A stretch of DNA of 64,000 nt from Pseudomonadota bacterium (GTDB lineage Bacteria; Desulfobacterota; Desulfarculia; Desulfarculales; Desulfarculaceae): positions 124,001 to 188,000 of the forward strand of contig JAHIND010000011.1 in assembly GCA_018896025.1 (NCBI GenBank), in the 5' to 3' direction. Within the stretch, counting starts at the first letter, position 1, and the number at the start of each line of letters is the position of its first letter. The position numbers and the translations under genes are program-made. The notes under the pieces are model-generated. The model was given only the letters and a program-made list of their open reading frames with translations. It did not search any database and was not told the origin of the DNA. Shown here one piece after another: positions 55,503 to 62,690 of this stretch.

Positions 55503-56354
55503 CTACTGCGTAGCTAGGTCGAGAATCTGCGGCAAGCGGTCTTCCCAACCGGCAGTCATCAAAAGCGCCCCACCGCACAGCTCCTTGAGGCCCTGCACGG
55601 TTTCGGCGGCGACTTTGACGCACTCGGCCGGACGATCGCTGGCCGAGCGGATACGCTTGATGGTTTCTTCACTGATGTTGATGCCGGGCACGTTTTGGTT
55701 CAAGTAGCGGGCCATGCCCACCGACTTGAGCAAGAGCACGCTGGCGATGAGCGTTGCCCCGCAATCCTTTAGTTCGGCGGCCAGAGGGGCGAAGGCCTCC
55801 AAGTCGAACACCGGGGGAGCTATAAGGAAGGATGCACCTTGGTCCACCGCGGCCTTGGCCCCGGCGGCGTCCTGGAAGGAGGCCACGGAGGCGCCCATAC
55901 AGAACTGCGGCTTGCCCACCAGCTCGCGGCCTCCCATGTCCCGCCCCTGGGCCAACCCGGCGGCGGCCTGAAGGAACTCGGCCGGACTCAGGTCGTTCAC
56001 GGCCTTGGCGCCGGGCTGGTCGCCATGCTCGATGGGCTCGCCCGCCGTGGCCATGACGTTGCCCAGGCCCAGGACGTGGGCGGCCAGCAGGTCGCCCTGC
56101 AAGGCCAGGCGGTTGCGGTCGCGGCAGGAGAACTGCACGATGACCTCCAGGCCCAGGCCCTTGAGCACCGAAGCCCCGGCCAACGCGGCCAAACGCATCA
56201 CCGCGTGGCTAAGGTCGGGCACCAATACGGCGTCCACCCGGCCCTTGAGATGACGGCCGCTGTCCACGAAAGCGGACAGGTCCACGCCCTTGGGCGTTTC
56301 CATCTCGGCCAAGTACACGAAACTCTTGCTCTTCAACTTGTCTGCGAAAGCCAT
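55503..56354 (-). CDS. Divergent second MetF-like protein
   Basis: The 283-residue protein has the MetF barrel (YLAEMETPKGVDLSAFVD, CRDRNRLALQGDLLAAHVLG, LLLKSVGMARYLNQNVPGINISEETIKRI) and the conserved Glu near the N terminus (AEMETPKG). It departs from MetF1 at several places: VLVPDLSHAV replaces NVTDNQTAV, and GEPIEHGDQP replaces SGDHPSFGDHP. It is the first gene of the minus-strand unit, 46 bp before hdrA. It may be a second reductase with a different pterin or partner, or a subunit of the same complex. Confidence 0.85.
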   Translation of the reverse strand: MAFADKLKSKSFVYLAEMETPKGVDLSAFVDSGRHLKGRVDAVLVPDLSHAVMRLAALAGASVLKGLGLEVIVQFSCRDRNRLALQGDLLAAHVLGLGNVMATAGEPIEHGDQPGAKAVNDLSPAEFLQAAAGLAQGRDMGGRELVGKPQFCMGASVASFQDAAGAKAAVDQGASFLIAPPVFDLEAFAPLAAELKDCGATLIASVLLLKSVGMARYLNQNVPGINISEETIKRIRSASDRPAECVKVAAETVQGLKELCGGALLMTAGWEDRLPQILDLATQ

Positions 56355-56784
56355 TTGCTTTCCTTCCCAAGTTTGGCGCGGAGCCTAGCCCCGGGTTATC
56401 ACTTCCTAGCCTAAGCAACTAATATAAACGAATCTTTGATAAGCACGGCTGAAAATAGGGCACGGATTCATTTTACCACGCAAGGCGAAACAGCCCTGAA
56501 TGGCCTCTTTTAACTAGAAACCTTGCATACTCCTATCTAAATTTCGTTTCAAGAAATAATTGTGAAAAATTTAGCATTATGTAAGTAGTTAAATATAGAT
56601 TACCAAAGTACTCTTTGCGGGTTATCTGTCCGGTTTAAATCATAAATGCTTATCCGGCATTTTCGGCCTCCCGGCCCGCAGCGTCTGGTAGGGCCGATTT
56701 TTATTTGAAACATATTACATTTGCTTTCTTGCCTTTGGCCAATTTTACGCGTATAAACGAAATATATTGCAAAAGGAAAAAACC
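56355..56784. other. AT-rich divergent regulatory region between metF2 and the DUF134 gene
   Basis: These 430 bp hold no supported gene and are markedly more AT-rich than the flanks (for example 56540-56620). They should carry promoters in both directions. AATGC-N7-GCATT (56645-56661) is a loose inverted repeat whose arms recall the palindrome at 57201. I found no convincing sigma-54 promoter. Confidence 0.45.
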
Positions 56785-57102
56785 ATGCCCCGCAACAAAA
56801 AACCCCGTCTGGTCAGCTCCATCCCGCCGGTGTCTTTTTTCCGGCCCCAGGGAATTCCGGTGCACGATCTCAAGGGCGTGGTGCTGCCCCTGGAGGGCCT
56901 GGAAGCCCTGCGCCTGGCCGACGCCGAGGGCCTGCACCAAAAAACCGCGGCGGCAAGAATGGGCGTTTCCACTGCGACGTTTTGCCGCATTTTGGGGGGT
57001 GCTCGCTTCGCGGTTGCGCGCGCTCTTACCAATGGCTGGTCCATCCGCATCGAGGGGGGGGTGTATCAGATACTGCCTCCCCGTCCGGTCCGTCCCAGGT
57101 AA
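56785..57102 (+). CDS. DUF134-family helix-turn-helix protein
   Basis: The 105-residue protein matches the DUF134 family: LVSSIPPVSFFRPQGIPV, VVLPLEGLEALRLADAEGLHQKTAAARMGVSTATFCRIL, and the tail with RIEGGVYQI. The middle is a helix-turn-helix. DUF134 proteins are small DNA-binding proteins usually found beside NifX/ORP-type genes and MinD ATPases. The ATG at 56785 has AAAAGGA 7 bp upstream. The next gene carries a homologous domain fused to NifX, so this may be the partner or a second regulator. Confidence 0.85.
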   Translation: MPRNKKPRLVSSIPPVSFFRPQGIPVHDLKGVVLPLEGLEALRLADAEGLHQKTAAARMGVSTATFCRILGGARFAVARALTNGWSIRIEGGVYQILPPRPVRPR

Positions 57103-57200
57103 ATGTCTATATTTTATACTATTTTTATCTGAATCCCCGCAAAGCCCCGCCAAGCGGCCCCTCGGGATTAGCCAAGCAAGCCAATGGGAATAGTATTATT

Positions 57201-57216
57201 ATGCTCATATGAGCAT
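57201..57216. promoter_or_regulatory. Perfect 16-bp palindrome upstream of the DUF134-NifX operon
   Basis: ATGCTCATATGAGCAT is a perfect palindrome ending 7 bp before a TTGACA -35 box (57224-57229). A second copy of the core (TGCACATAAGAGCA, two mismatches) lies at 57256-57271, just after the -10 box. Confidence 0.75.
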
Positions 57217-57223
57217 TTTCTAG

Positions 57224-57251
57224 TTGACAGCCCTTGCCGGAGGGGTACCAT
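57224..57251 (+). promoter_or_regulatory. Sigma-70-type promoter of the DUF134-NifX operon
   Basis: TTGACA (57224-57229), a 16-bp spacer and TACCAT (57246-57251) form a promoter upstream of the GTG start at 57287. It is bracketed by the two copies of the palindromic operator, an arrangement typical of repression. Confidence 0.65.
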
Positions 57252-57255
57252 TGTT

Positions 57256-57271
57256 TTGCACATAAGAGCAA
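57256..57271. promoter_or_regulatory. Second, imperfect copy of the palindromic operator
   Basis: TTGCACATAAGAGCAA matches the perfect palindrome at 57201 except at a few positions and is itself an imperfect palindrome. It starts 5 bp downstream of the -10 box, overlapping the probable transcription start. Confidence 0.6.
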
Positions 57272-57286
57272 ATCAGGAGAGTGATT

Positions 57287-58018
57287 GTGCCGAGACCCCG
57301 CAAATGCCGTTGGGTGCAGAACGAGCCGCCCATAGCCTATTTCAAGCCCAGGGGCGTACCCATGCGGGAGCTCACCGAGGTGAACCTGACCGTGGAAGGC
57401 TGCGAGGCCCTGCGCCTGGCCGATCTGGAGGGCTTGAGCCACCAGGACGCGGCGGGGCGCATGAAGGTTTCGCGCCACACCTTCGGTCGCGTGTTGGCCG
57501 AGGCTCGCAGGGCCGTGGCCGAGGCGGTGGTGCTGGGCCAGGCCCTGCGCATCGACGGCGGGGACTACGCCATCCGCGGACGCAAAAAGCAGCTCTCCCC
57601 CCAGCCGGAGGCCTGCTGCGCCCCGGCAACCAAACTGGAGAATTACATGAGCAAGATCGCCATTAGCAGTGAAGGACCCACCCTTGAAGACCTGCTCGAT
57701 CCCCGCTTCGGCCGGGCCGGTGGATTCGTGCTTTATGATCCTGAGACCAAAAAGACCGAGTACATCAACAACGGCACCGCCCAGAGCATGGCCCAGGGGG
57801 CCGGCATCCAGGCCGCCGAGACGGTGGCCAAGGCCGGAGCCAAGGTGCTTCTCACCGGTTACGTGGGCCCCAAGGCCTTCCGCGCCCTGGAGGCGGTGGG
57901 CATCAAGGTGGGCCAGGACCTGGAAGGCCTCACCGTGGGACAGGCCATCGAGCGTTACGAAGGCGGTCAGGTGGAGATGGCCGACGGCCCCAACCGCGAG
58001 CAAGGGGGCCGCGCATGA
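57287..58018 (+). CDS. Fusion of a DUF134 DNA-binding domain and a NifX/ORP-type domain
   Basis: The 243-residue protein has a DUF134 helix-turn-helix domain (residues about 1-105: CRWVQNEPPIAYFKPRGVP, CEALRLADLEGLSHQDAAGRM) and, after a linker with two cysteines (ACCAPA), a NifX/dinitrogenase cofactor domain (ISSEGPTLEDLLDPRFGRAGGFVLYD, KVLLTGYVGPKAFRALEAVGI). NifX/ORP domains bind FeMo or Mo-Cu clusters, so this could be a metal-cluster-responsive repressor of its own operon. I chose GTG 57287, 6 bp after AGGAG. The stop overlaps the next ATPase gene by 4 bp. Confidence 0.88.
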   Translation: MPRPRKCRWVQNEPPIAYFKPRGVPMRELTEVNLTVEGCEALRLADLEGLSHQDAAGRMKVSRHTFGRVLAEARRAVAEAVVLGQALRIDGGDYAIRGRKKQLSPQPEACCAPATKLENYMSKIAISSEGPTLEDLLDPRFGRAGGFVLYDPETKKTEYINNGTAQSMAQGAGIQAAETVAKAGAKVLLTGYVGPKAFRALEAVGIKVGQDLEGLTVGQAIERYEGGQVEMADGPNREQGGRA

Positions 58019-58893
58019 TCCTAGCCGTGGCCAGCGGCAAGGGAGGCACCGGCAAGACCACGGTGTCGGCCTCCCTGGCCTCGGTATGGCCCGCCCCGGT
58101 CCTGGCCGTGGACCTGGACGTGGAGGAGCCCAACCTGCACCTTTTCCTGCACCCGGAGATAACCGGGACGGAAAAGGCCTACATGGAGGTGCCCCTGGCC
58201 GACGAGTCCAAGTGCACCGCCTGCGGGGCCTGCTCGGACATCTGCCAGTTCAAGGCCATCAGCCTGTTGGGCGACGTGCTCATCAGCTTCCCGGAGATGT
58301 GCCACGGTTGCGGGGCCTGCCTGGAGGTCTGCCCCGCCGGAGCCCTGACCCCGGACCGCCGGGAGCTGGGCGAGGTTAGCTGGGGCAAGGCCGGCGAGAT
58401 CGGCTTTCTCATGGGCCGCCTCCGGGTGGGCGAGGCCATGAGCCCTCCGTTGATGCGCGTGGTGCGGGCCAAGGCGGCAGAGCTTGCCGCCGGGAGCGGG
58501 GCGGACATGATCGTGGACTGCCCGCCGGGGGTCAGTTGCCCGGCGGTGAACGCGGTGATGGACGCGGACACCATTCTTTTGGTCACCGAGCCCACCCCCT
58601 TCGGGCTCTACGACTTCCGCCTGGCCCACCAGGCCTTCACCCCCATGGGCAAGCCCATGGCCGCGGTGATCAACCGGGCCGGGCTGGGCGACGACGAGGT
58701 GCGCCGCTACTGCCAAAGGCACGACCTGCCCATCCTGGCCGAGATTCCCTTTGACCGCGAGGTGGCCAAGGCCTATTCCCAGGGCCAGGTGGTGGCCCAG
58801 GCCTCCCCGGCCATGAAGGTGGCCTTTGAGGACCTGGCCGCCCAGGTTCGTTGCGTGGGCCCCAACTCTCCCTGCGAGGCGGCCCATGCCTGA
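58015..58893 (+). CDS. MinD-family ATPase with two 4Fe-4S clusters (first)
   Basis: The 292-residue protein has a deviant Walker A motif (AVASGKGGTGKTTVSASL), a switch region VDLDVEEPNLH, and a ferredoxin insert with two clusters (CTACGACSDICQ, CHGCGACLEVCP). The C-terminal part has VDCPPGVSCP and VTEPTPFGLYDF. These MinD/Mrp-like ATPases occur in pairs beside ORP/NifX genes in sulfate reducers and are thought to act in FeS or metal-cluster assembly. It overlaps both neighbours. Confidence 0.93.
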   Translation: MILAVASGKGGTGKTTVSASLASVWPAPVLAVDLDVEEPNLHLFLHPEITGTEKAYMEVPLADESKCTACGACSDICQFKAISLLGDVLISFPEMCHGCGACLEVCPAGALTPDRRELGEVSWGKAGEIGFLMGRLRVGEAMSPPLMRVVRAKAAELAAGSGADMIVDCPPGVSCPAVNAVMDADTILLVTEPTPFGLYDFRLAHQAFTPMGKPMAAVINRAGLGDDEVRRYCQRHDLPILAEIPFDREVAKAYSQGQVVAQASPAMKVAFEDLAAQVRCVGPNSPCEAAHA

Positions 58894-59770
58894 GATACTG
58901 GTAATCAGCGGAAAGGGAGGCACGGGCAAGACCTCGGTCACCGGAGCCCTGGCCTATCTGGCCCAAAACAAGGTCATCTGCGACCTGGACGTGGACGCGC
59001 CGGATTTGCACCTGCTGCTCCAGCCCCAGGCCCGCCAAGTGCATCAGTTCTACTCGGGCAACGAGGCGATCATCAACCCCGAGCTGTGCACCTCCTGCGG
59101 CCTGTGCAAGGAGAAATGCCGCTTCGAGGCCATAATCGAGGGCGAGGACGCCTTCCGGGTGGACCCCTTGAAGTGCGAGGGCTGCAAGCTGTGCGTGGCC
59201 CTGTGCCCGGCCGAGGCCATCGAGTTCCCCCAGCGCCACTGCGGCACCTGGCAGGTGTCCGACACCCGCATGGGGCCCATGGTCCATGCCCAGCTCTTCC
59301 CCGGCCAGGAGAACTCGGGCCGCCTGGTGGCCCTCTTGCGCCAGCACGCCCGAGAGCTGAGCCAGGAACACGGCTATGAGTTGATCCTGAGCGACGGCCC
59401 TCCGGGCATCGGCTGCCCGGTGATCAGCTCCATGTCTGGCACCGACCTGGCGGTGGTGGTCACCGAGCCCACCCCCTCGGGCCGCCATGACCTGGAGCGG
59501 GTGCTGGAACTTTGCCGCCACTTCAAGGTCCCGGCCGGGGTCATCATCAACAAGTGCGACCTCAACCTGGACCAAAGCCAAGCTATCGCCGACTACTGCG
59601 CCCGGGAGGGCCTGGAGCTTTTGGCCCAGCTGCCCTTTGACCCGGCCATGGTCAGGGCCATGGTGCAGGGCCAGGTGATAAACGAGTATCAACAGAACGG
59701 CCTGGCCGAGGATTTGGCCCAGGCCTGGGAAAAGATATTAAAGATGGCCGCCCATAAAAAGGCGGCCTGA
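58886..59770 (+). CDS. MinD-family ATPase with two 4Fe-4S clusters (second)
   Basis: The 294-residue paralogue has ISGKGGTGKTSVTGAL, CDLDVDAPDLHLLL, clusters CTSCGLCKEKCR and CEGCKLCVALCP, and SDGPPGIGCPVIS, with VVTEPTPSGRHDLERVL. It starts within the end of the first ATPase gene (8 bp overlap). The two probably form a heterodimer, as proposed for the paired ATPases of Orp operons. Confidence 0.93.
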   Translation: MPEILVISGKGGTGKTSVTGALAYLAQNKVICDLDVDAPDLHLLLQPQARQVHQFYSGNEAIINPELCTSCGLCKEKCRFEAIIEGEDAFRVDPLKCEGCKLCVALCPAEAIEFPQRHCGTWQVSDTRMGPMVHAQLFPGQENSGRLVALLRQHARELSQEHGYELILSDGPPGIGCPVISSMSGTDLAVVVTEPTPSGRHDLERVLELCRHFKVPAGVIINKCDLNLDQSQAIADYCAREGLELLAQLPFDPAMVRAMVQGQVINEYQQNGLAEDLAQAWEKILKMAAHKKAA

Positions 59771-59826
59771 AACAAACCAACGACGGCCGCCGAGGCCGCC
59801 AAGGCAAAACCCGAGGAGACTATAAA

Positions 59827-60204
59827 ATGACTGGATTAGTAGCACTGCCCTCCAACGCTCCCGGCGGCATGGACGCGGGCCTGGGAGCCCATTTCGGCCA
59901 CTGCGACCTGTACACCCTGGTCGAGGTGGAGGACGGACAGATCAAGAACACCAAGGTAGTGCCCAACGTGCCTCATCAGCAGGGCGGCTGCATGGCCCCG
60001 GTGCAATACCTGGCCGGACAGGGCGTCAAGGCGCTCATCGCCGGCGGCATGGGCATGCGCCCCTTGATGGGCTTCAACCAGGTGGGCATCGACGTTTACT
60101 TCGGCGGCAACTCCACCACGGTAAACGAGGCCGTCCAGGCGCTGTTGCAGGGCAGCCTGCCCCGCTTCACCCAGCAGTTCACCTGTGGCGGCGGCGGGCA
60201 GTAA
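59827..60204 (+). CDS. NifX/ORP-type metal-cluster-binding protein
   Basis: The 125-residue protein is a single NifX-like domain (GAHFGHCDLYTLVEVEDGQI, VPHQQGGCMAPVQYLAGQGVKALIAGGMG, VNEAVQALLQG) with a C-terminal CGGGG tail. The family binds Mo/Fe or Mo/Cu clusters. It is a stand-alone relative of the domain fused to DUF134 upstream. The HFGHC and GGC cysteines could be cluster ligands. Confidence 0.9.
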   Translation: MTGLVALPSNAPGGMDAGLGAHFGHCDLYTLVEVEDGQIKNTKVVPNVPHQQGGCMAPVQYLAGQGVKALIAGGMGMRPLMGFNQVGIDVYFGGNSTTVNEAVQALLQGSLPRFTQQFTCGGGGQ

Positions 60205-60248
60205 CACCCCTCCCTGATCACGACCCAACCTCTAACAGGGAGGCCCAG

Positions 60249-60647
60249 GTGTCCAGCCATGACAACCCCCTGCCGGGGCAGGTGGACCAGCGCTTTCTGG
60301 CCCATGCCCAGCTCCCCCACAACCTGGGGACCCTGAGCGATGCCACCGGCCAAGCCACCGAGGTGGGGCAATGCGGGGACTCGGTGGACGTTTTCATCAA
60401 GGTGGACGGCGACACCATAACCGAGATAAAGGCCATGCCCCATGGCTGCGTCTACACGGTGGTGTGCGCCAGCGCCCTGGGCGATCTGGCCCAGGGCCGC
60501 AGTTTGGACGAAGCCCTGCAACTGGAGCCCGAGGACATTGAAAAGGAACTGGGCGGCCTGCCCGAAGACCACAAGCACTGCGCCCGTTTGGCGGTGAACA
60601 CCTTGGGCGAGGCCATCGCCGACCACTACCGCCGCAAGGGTGCATAG
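60249..60647 (+). CDS. IscU/NifU-N-type FeS scaffold-like protein
   Basis: The 132-residue protein resembles the IscU fold with the three scaffold cysteines: GQCGD (about Cys45), HGCVYTVVCAS (about Cys67) and KHCARLAVNTLGEAI (about Cys115). Scaffold proteins build FeS clusters with a cysteine desulfurase, which is not present nearby. It starts with GTG, 9 bp after GGGAGG. The N-terminal 30 residues are unusual for IscU. It probably works with the MinD pair and NifX proteins. Confidence 0.78.
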   Translation: MSSHDNPLPGQVDQRFLAHAQLPHNLGTLSDATGQATEVGQCGDSVDVFIKVDGDTITEIKAMPHGCVYTVVCASALGDLAQGRSLDEALQLEPEDIEKELGGLPEDHKHCARLAVNTLGEAIADHYRRKGA

Positions 60648-60659
60648 GAGGAAAAGCCC

Positions 60660-60908
60660 ATGCCTATCTTTGAGATAAGCTGCGCCGGATGCGGCTACAG
60701 CGGGGAGCTTTTGGTCATGAGCAGCGGGGATCCGCTGGTCTGCCCCCAGTGCGGGGGGAGCGAGGTGGAAAAGATGATGTCCGCGCCCAGCGCCCTCACC
60801 GGCAGCGGGAAGCAGGCTTTCCCCGGTCCGGGGGACCATAGCTGCTGCGGCTCCAGCCCCGGCCACGCCGGATGCGCCGGTCCGGGCTCCTGCTGCGGCA
60901 AGGCCTGA
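60660..60908 (+). CDS. FmdB-family zinc-ribbon protein
   Basis: The 82-residue protein has an N-terminal zinc ribbon (C8-x2-C11 and a second CPQCGG pair), as in FmdB, and a cysteine- and glycine-rich tail (CCGSSPGHAGC, CCGKA). The role of FmdB proteins is not established; many are linked to metal or C1 genes. It begins 12 bp after the scaffold gene, with AGGAGG just upstream. Confidence 0.88.
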   Translation: MPIFEISCAGCGYSGELLVMSSGDPLVCPQCGGSEVEKMMSAPSALTGSGKQAFPGPGDHSCCGSSPGHAGCAGPGSCCGKA

Positions 60909-60921
60909 TTAAGGAGCTGAG

Positions 60922-61302
60922 ATGTATAAAGTGCTGTTGGCCGGCGACCAGCCCGAAGCCCTGGCCAGGCTGGCCGCCGGGCTCGAAGAAGACGGCCGGG
61001 CCCACCTCTACTGGGCCCAAGATGACCAGGAGGTCCTCACCCTGACCCAGGAGCTGGCTCCGCAGCTGGTGGTGATCGACGGGCAGGGCCGCGACAAAGA
61101 GGCTTTGGCCCTGGTGTCCAAGCTCTTGATGGTCAACGCCATGGTCAACACCGCGGTGGTCACGGCCATGGACGAGGAAGAGTTCCATGAGTTCAGCGAA
61201 GGCCTGGGCATTCTCATGTCCCTGCCCCCCGATCCGGGGGAGGACATGGCCAAGGGCCTCTTGGACAAGCTGATATCGGTGGCCGGGCCGCCTCCGGCCT
61301 AG
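60922..61302 (+). CDS. Degenerate receiver-like protein
   Basis: The 126-residue protein has the alternating beta-alpha pattern of a response-regulator receiver (YKVLLAGDQPEALARL, LVVIDGQGRDKEALALV, TAVVTAMDEEEFHEF). The Asp in LVVIDG may be the phospho-acceptor, but the acidic pair and the usual lysine are not conserved. It is the last gene of the Orp-like operon and is followed by a strong terminator. Function is unknown. Confidence 0.65.
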   Translation: MYKVLLAGDQPEALARLAAGLEEDGRAHLYWAQDDQEVLTLTQELAPQLVVIDGQGRDKEALALVSKLLMVNAMVNTAVVTAMDEEEFHEFSEGLGILMSLPPDPGEDMAKGLLDKLISVAGPPPA

Positions 61303-61322
61303 GACTTCCGTTGGACGCGAAA

Positions 61323-61357
61323 CGGGGCCTGGAGATTTCTCCAGGCCCCGTTCTTTT
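61323..61357. terminator. Bidirectional terminator between the Orp-like operon and gabT
   Basis: CGGGGCCTGGAGA and TCTCCAGGCCCCG form a 12-13 bp stem with a tiny loop, followed by TTCTTTT on the plus strand. It lies between two convergent genes and can serve both. Confidence 0.9.
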
Positions 61358-61375
61358 ATCGCTGCTTTGGGTCTG

Positions 61376-62686
61376 TTACTTGCCTCTGACCAACTCCAGG
61401 CCCTTTTCCATGATGGCCAGGCCCTCGTCCAACTGGTCGTCGGTGATGACCAGGGGCATGAGGGTGCGGATGATGTTGCCGTAGCGTCCGCAGTTCAGGG
61501 CCAGCAGGCCGTTCTGGTGGCAGTAATCCACCAGCTTCTTGGTCTCGTCGCCGGCAGGCTCCTTGGTCTTCTTGTCGCGCACCAACTCCAGGGCCAGCAT
61601 GGCCCCCAGGCCGCGCACCTCGCCGATGAGGGGGTACTTCTCGGCCATGGCCTCGAAGCGCGCCCGAGCCAGCTCGCCCACCCTGGTGGCCTTGGAGCAC
61701 AGATCCTCTTCCTCGATGACCTCCAGCACGGCCAGGGCCGCGGCGCAAGACACCGGGTTGCCGCCGTAGGTGCCTCCCAGGCCGCCCACATGGGGCGCGT
61801 CCATCATTTCGGCCTTGCCCACCAGGGCGCCCAGGGGCAGACCGCCGCCCAGGGACTTGGCGGTGGTCATCAGGTCGGCGGCCACCCCGAAGTGCTCCAT
61901 GGCGTAGAGCTTGCCGGTGCGGCACAGGCCGGTCTGCACCTCGTCGGCCACCATGACAATGCCGTACTTGTCGCAGATCTGGCGGATGATGCCGAAGTAC
62001 TCCTTGGGGGGCACGATGAAGCCGCCCTCGCCCTGCACCGGCTCGGCCACGATGCAGGCGGTGTTCTCGGCCGCCACTTCCTTGAGGAAGAAGTCCTCCA
62101 GGGCGTGGGCGCAGCGCATCCCGCAGGAGGGGTAGCTCAGGCCGTAGGAGCAGCGGTAGCAATAGGCGAAGGGGATGCGGTGGACCTCGGGCGCGAAGGG
62201 CCCGAAGCCGAACTTGTAGGGCTTTACCTTGCTGGTCATGGTCATGGTCAGCAAGGTGCGGCCGTGGAAGGCGTCGTCAAATACGATGACCGCCGGGCGC
62301 TTGGTGTAATAGCGGGCCACCTTGACCGCGTTCTCCACCGTCTCGGCCCCGGTGTTGACGAAGATGGTCTTCTTGGGGAAGTCGCCGGGGGTGATCTGGT
62401 TGAGCTTCTCGGCCAGCTTGATGTAGCCCTCGTACATGAGCACGTTGAAACACACGTGGGTGAAACGGGCGGCCTGCTCCTGAATGGCGGCCACCACCTT
62501 GGGGTTGGAGTGCCCCACGTTCATGACCCCGATGCCGCCGGCGAAATCCAGGTAGCGCTTGCCATCCAGGCTCCAGACCTCGGCGCCCTGGGCTTTGTGC
62601 GCAAAATAGGAATTGGCGTTGGAGACGCCCTGGGCGACCGCCTGGGCCCTCCGCTCAGCTAGTTGCTGCATGTCTTGCTGTTTCAT
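61376..62686 (-). CDS. gabT: Class III (4-aminobutyrate-type) aminotransferase
   Basis: The 436-residue PLP enzyme has the class III landmarks FVNTGAETVENAVKVAR, DDAFHGRTLLTM, AEPVQGEGGFIVPP, VADEVQTGLCRTGK and the PLP-lysine region TTAKSLGGGLPLGA. GabT-like enzymes move the amino group of omega-amino acids (GABA, 5-aminovalerate, putrescine) to 2-oxoglutarate. A cysteine-rich stretch (YCYRCSYGLSYPSCGMRCA) after residue 160 is typical of a clade of such enzymes. It shares the direction of the M20 hydrolase (4 bp gap). Confidence 0.93.
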   Translation of the reverse strand: MKQQDMQQLAERRAQAVAQGVSNANSYFAHKAQGAEVWSLDGKRYLDFAGGIGVMNVGHSNPKVVAAIQEQAARFTHVCFNVLMYEGYIKLAEKLNQITPGDFPKKTIFVNTGAETVENAVKVARYYTKRPAVIVFDDAFHGRTLLTMTMTSKVKPYKFGFGPFAPEVHRIPFAYCYRCSYGLSYPSCGMRCAHALEDFFLKEVAAENTACIVAEPVQGEGGFIVPPKEYFGIIRQICDKYGIVMVADEVQTGLCRTGKLYAMEHFGVAADLMTTAKSLGGGLPLGALVGKAEMMDAPHVGGLGGTYGGNPVSCAAALAVLEVIEEEDLCSKATRVGELARARFEAMAEKYPLIGEVRGLGAMLALELVRDKKTKEPAGDETKKLVDYCHQNGLLALNCGRYGNIIRTLMPLVITDDQLDEGLAIMEKGLELVRGK

Positions 62687-62690
62687 GACG

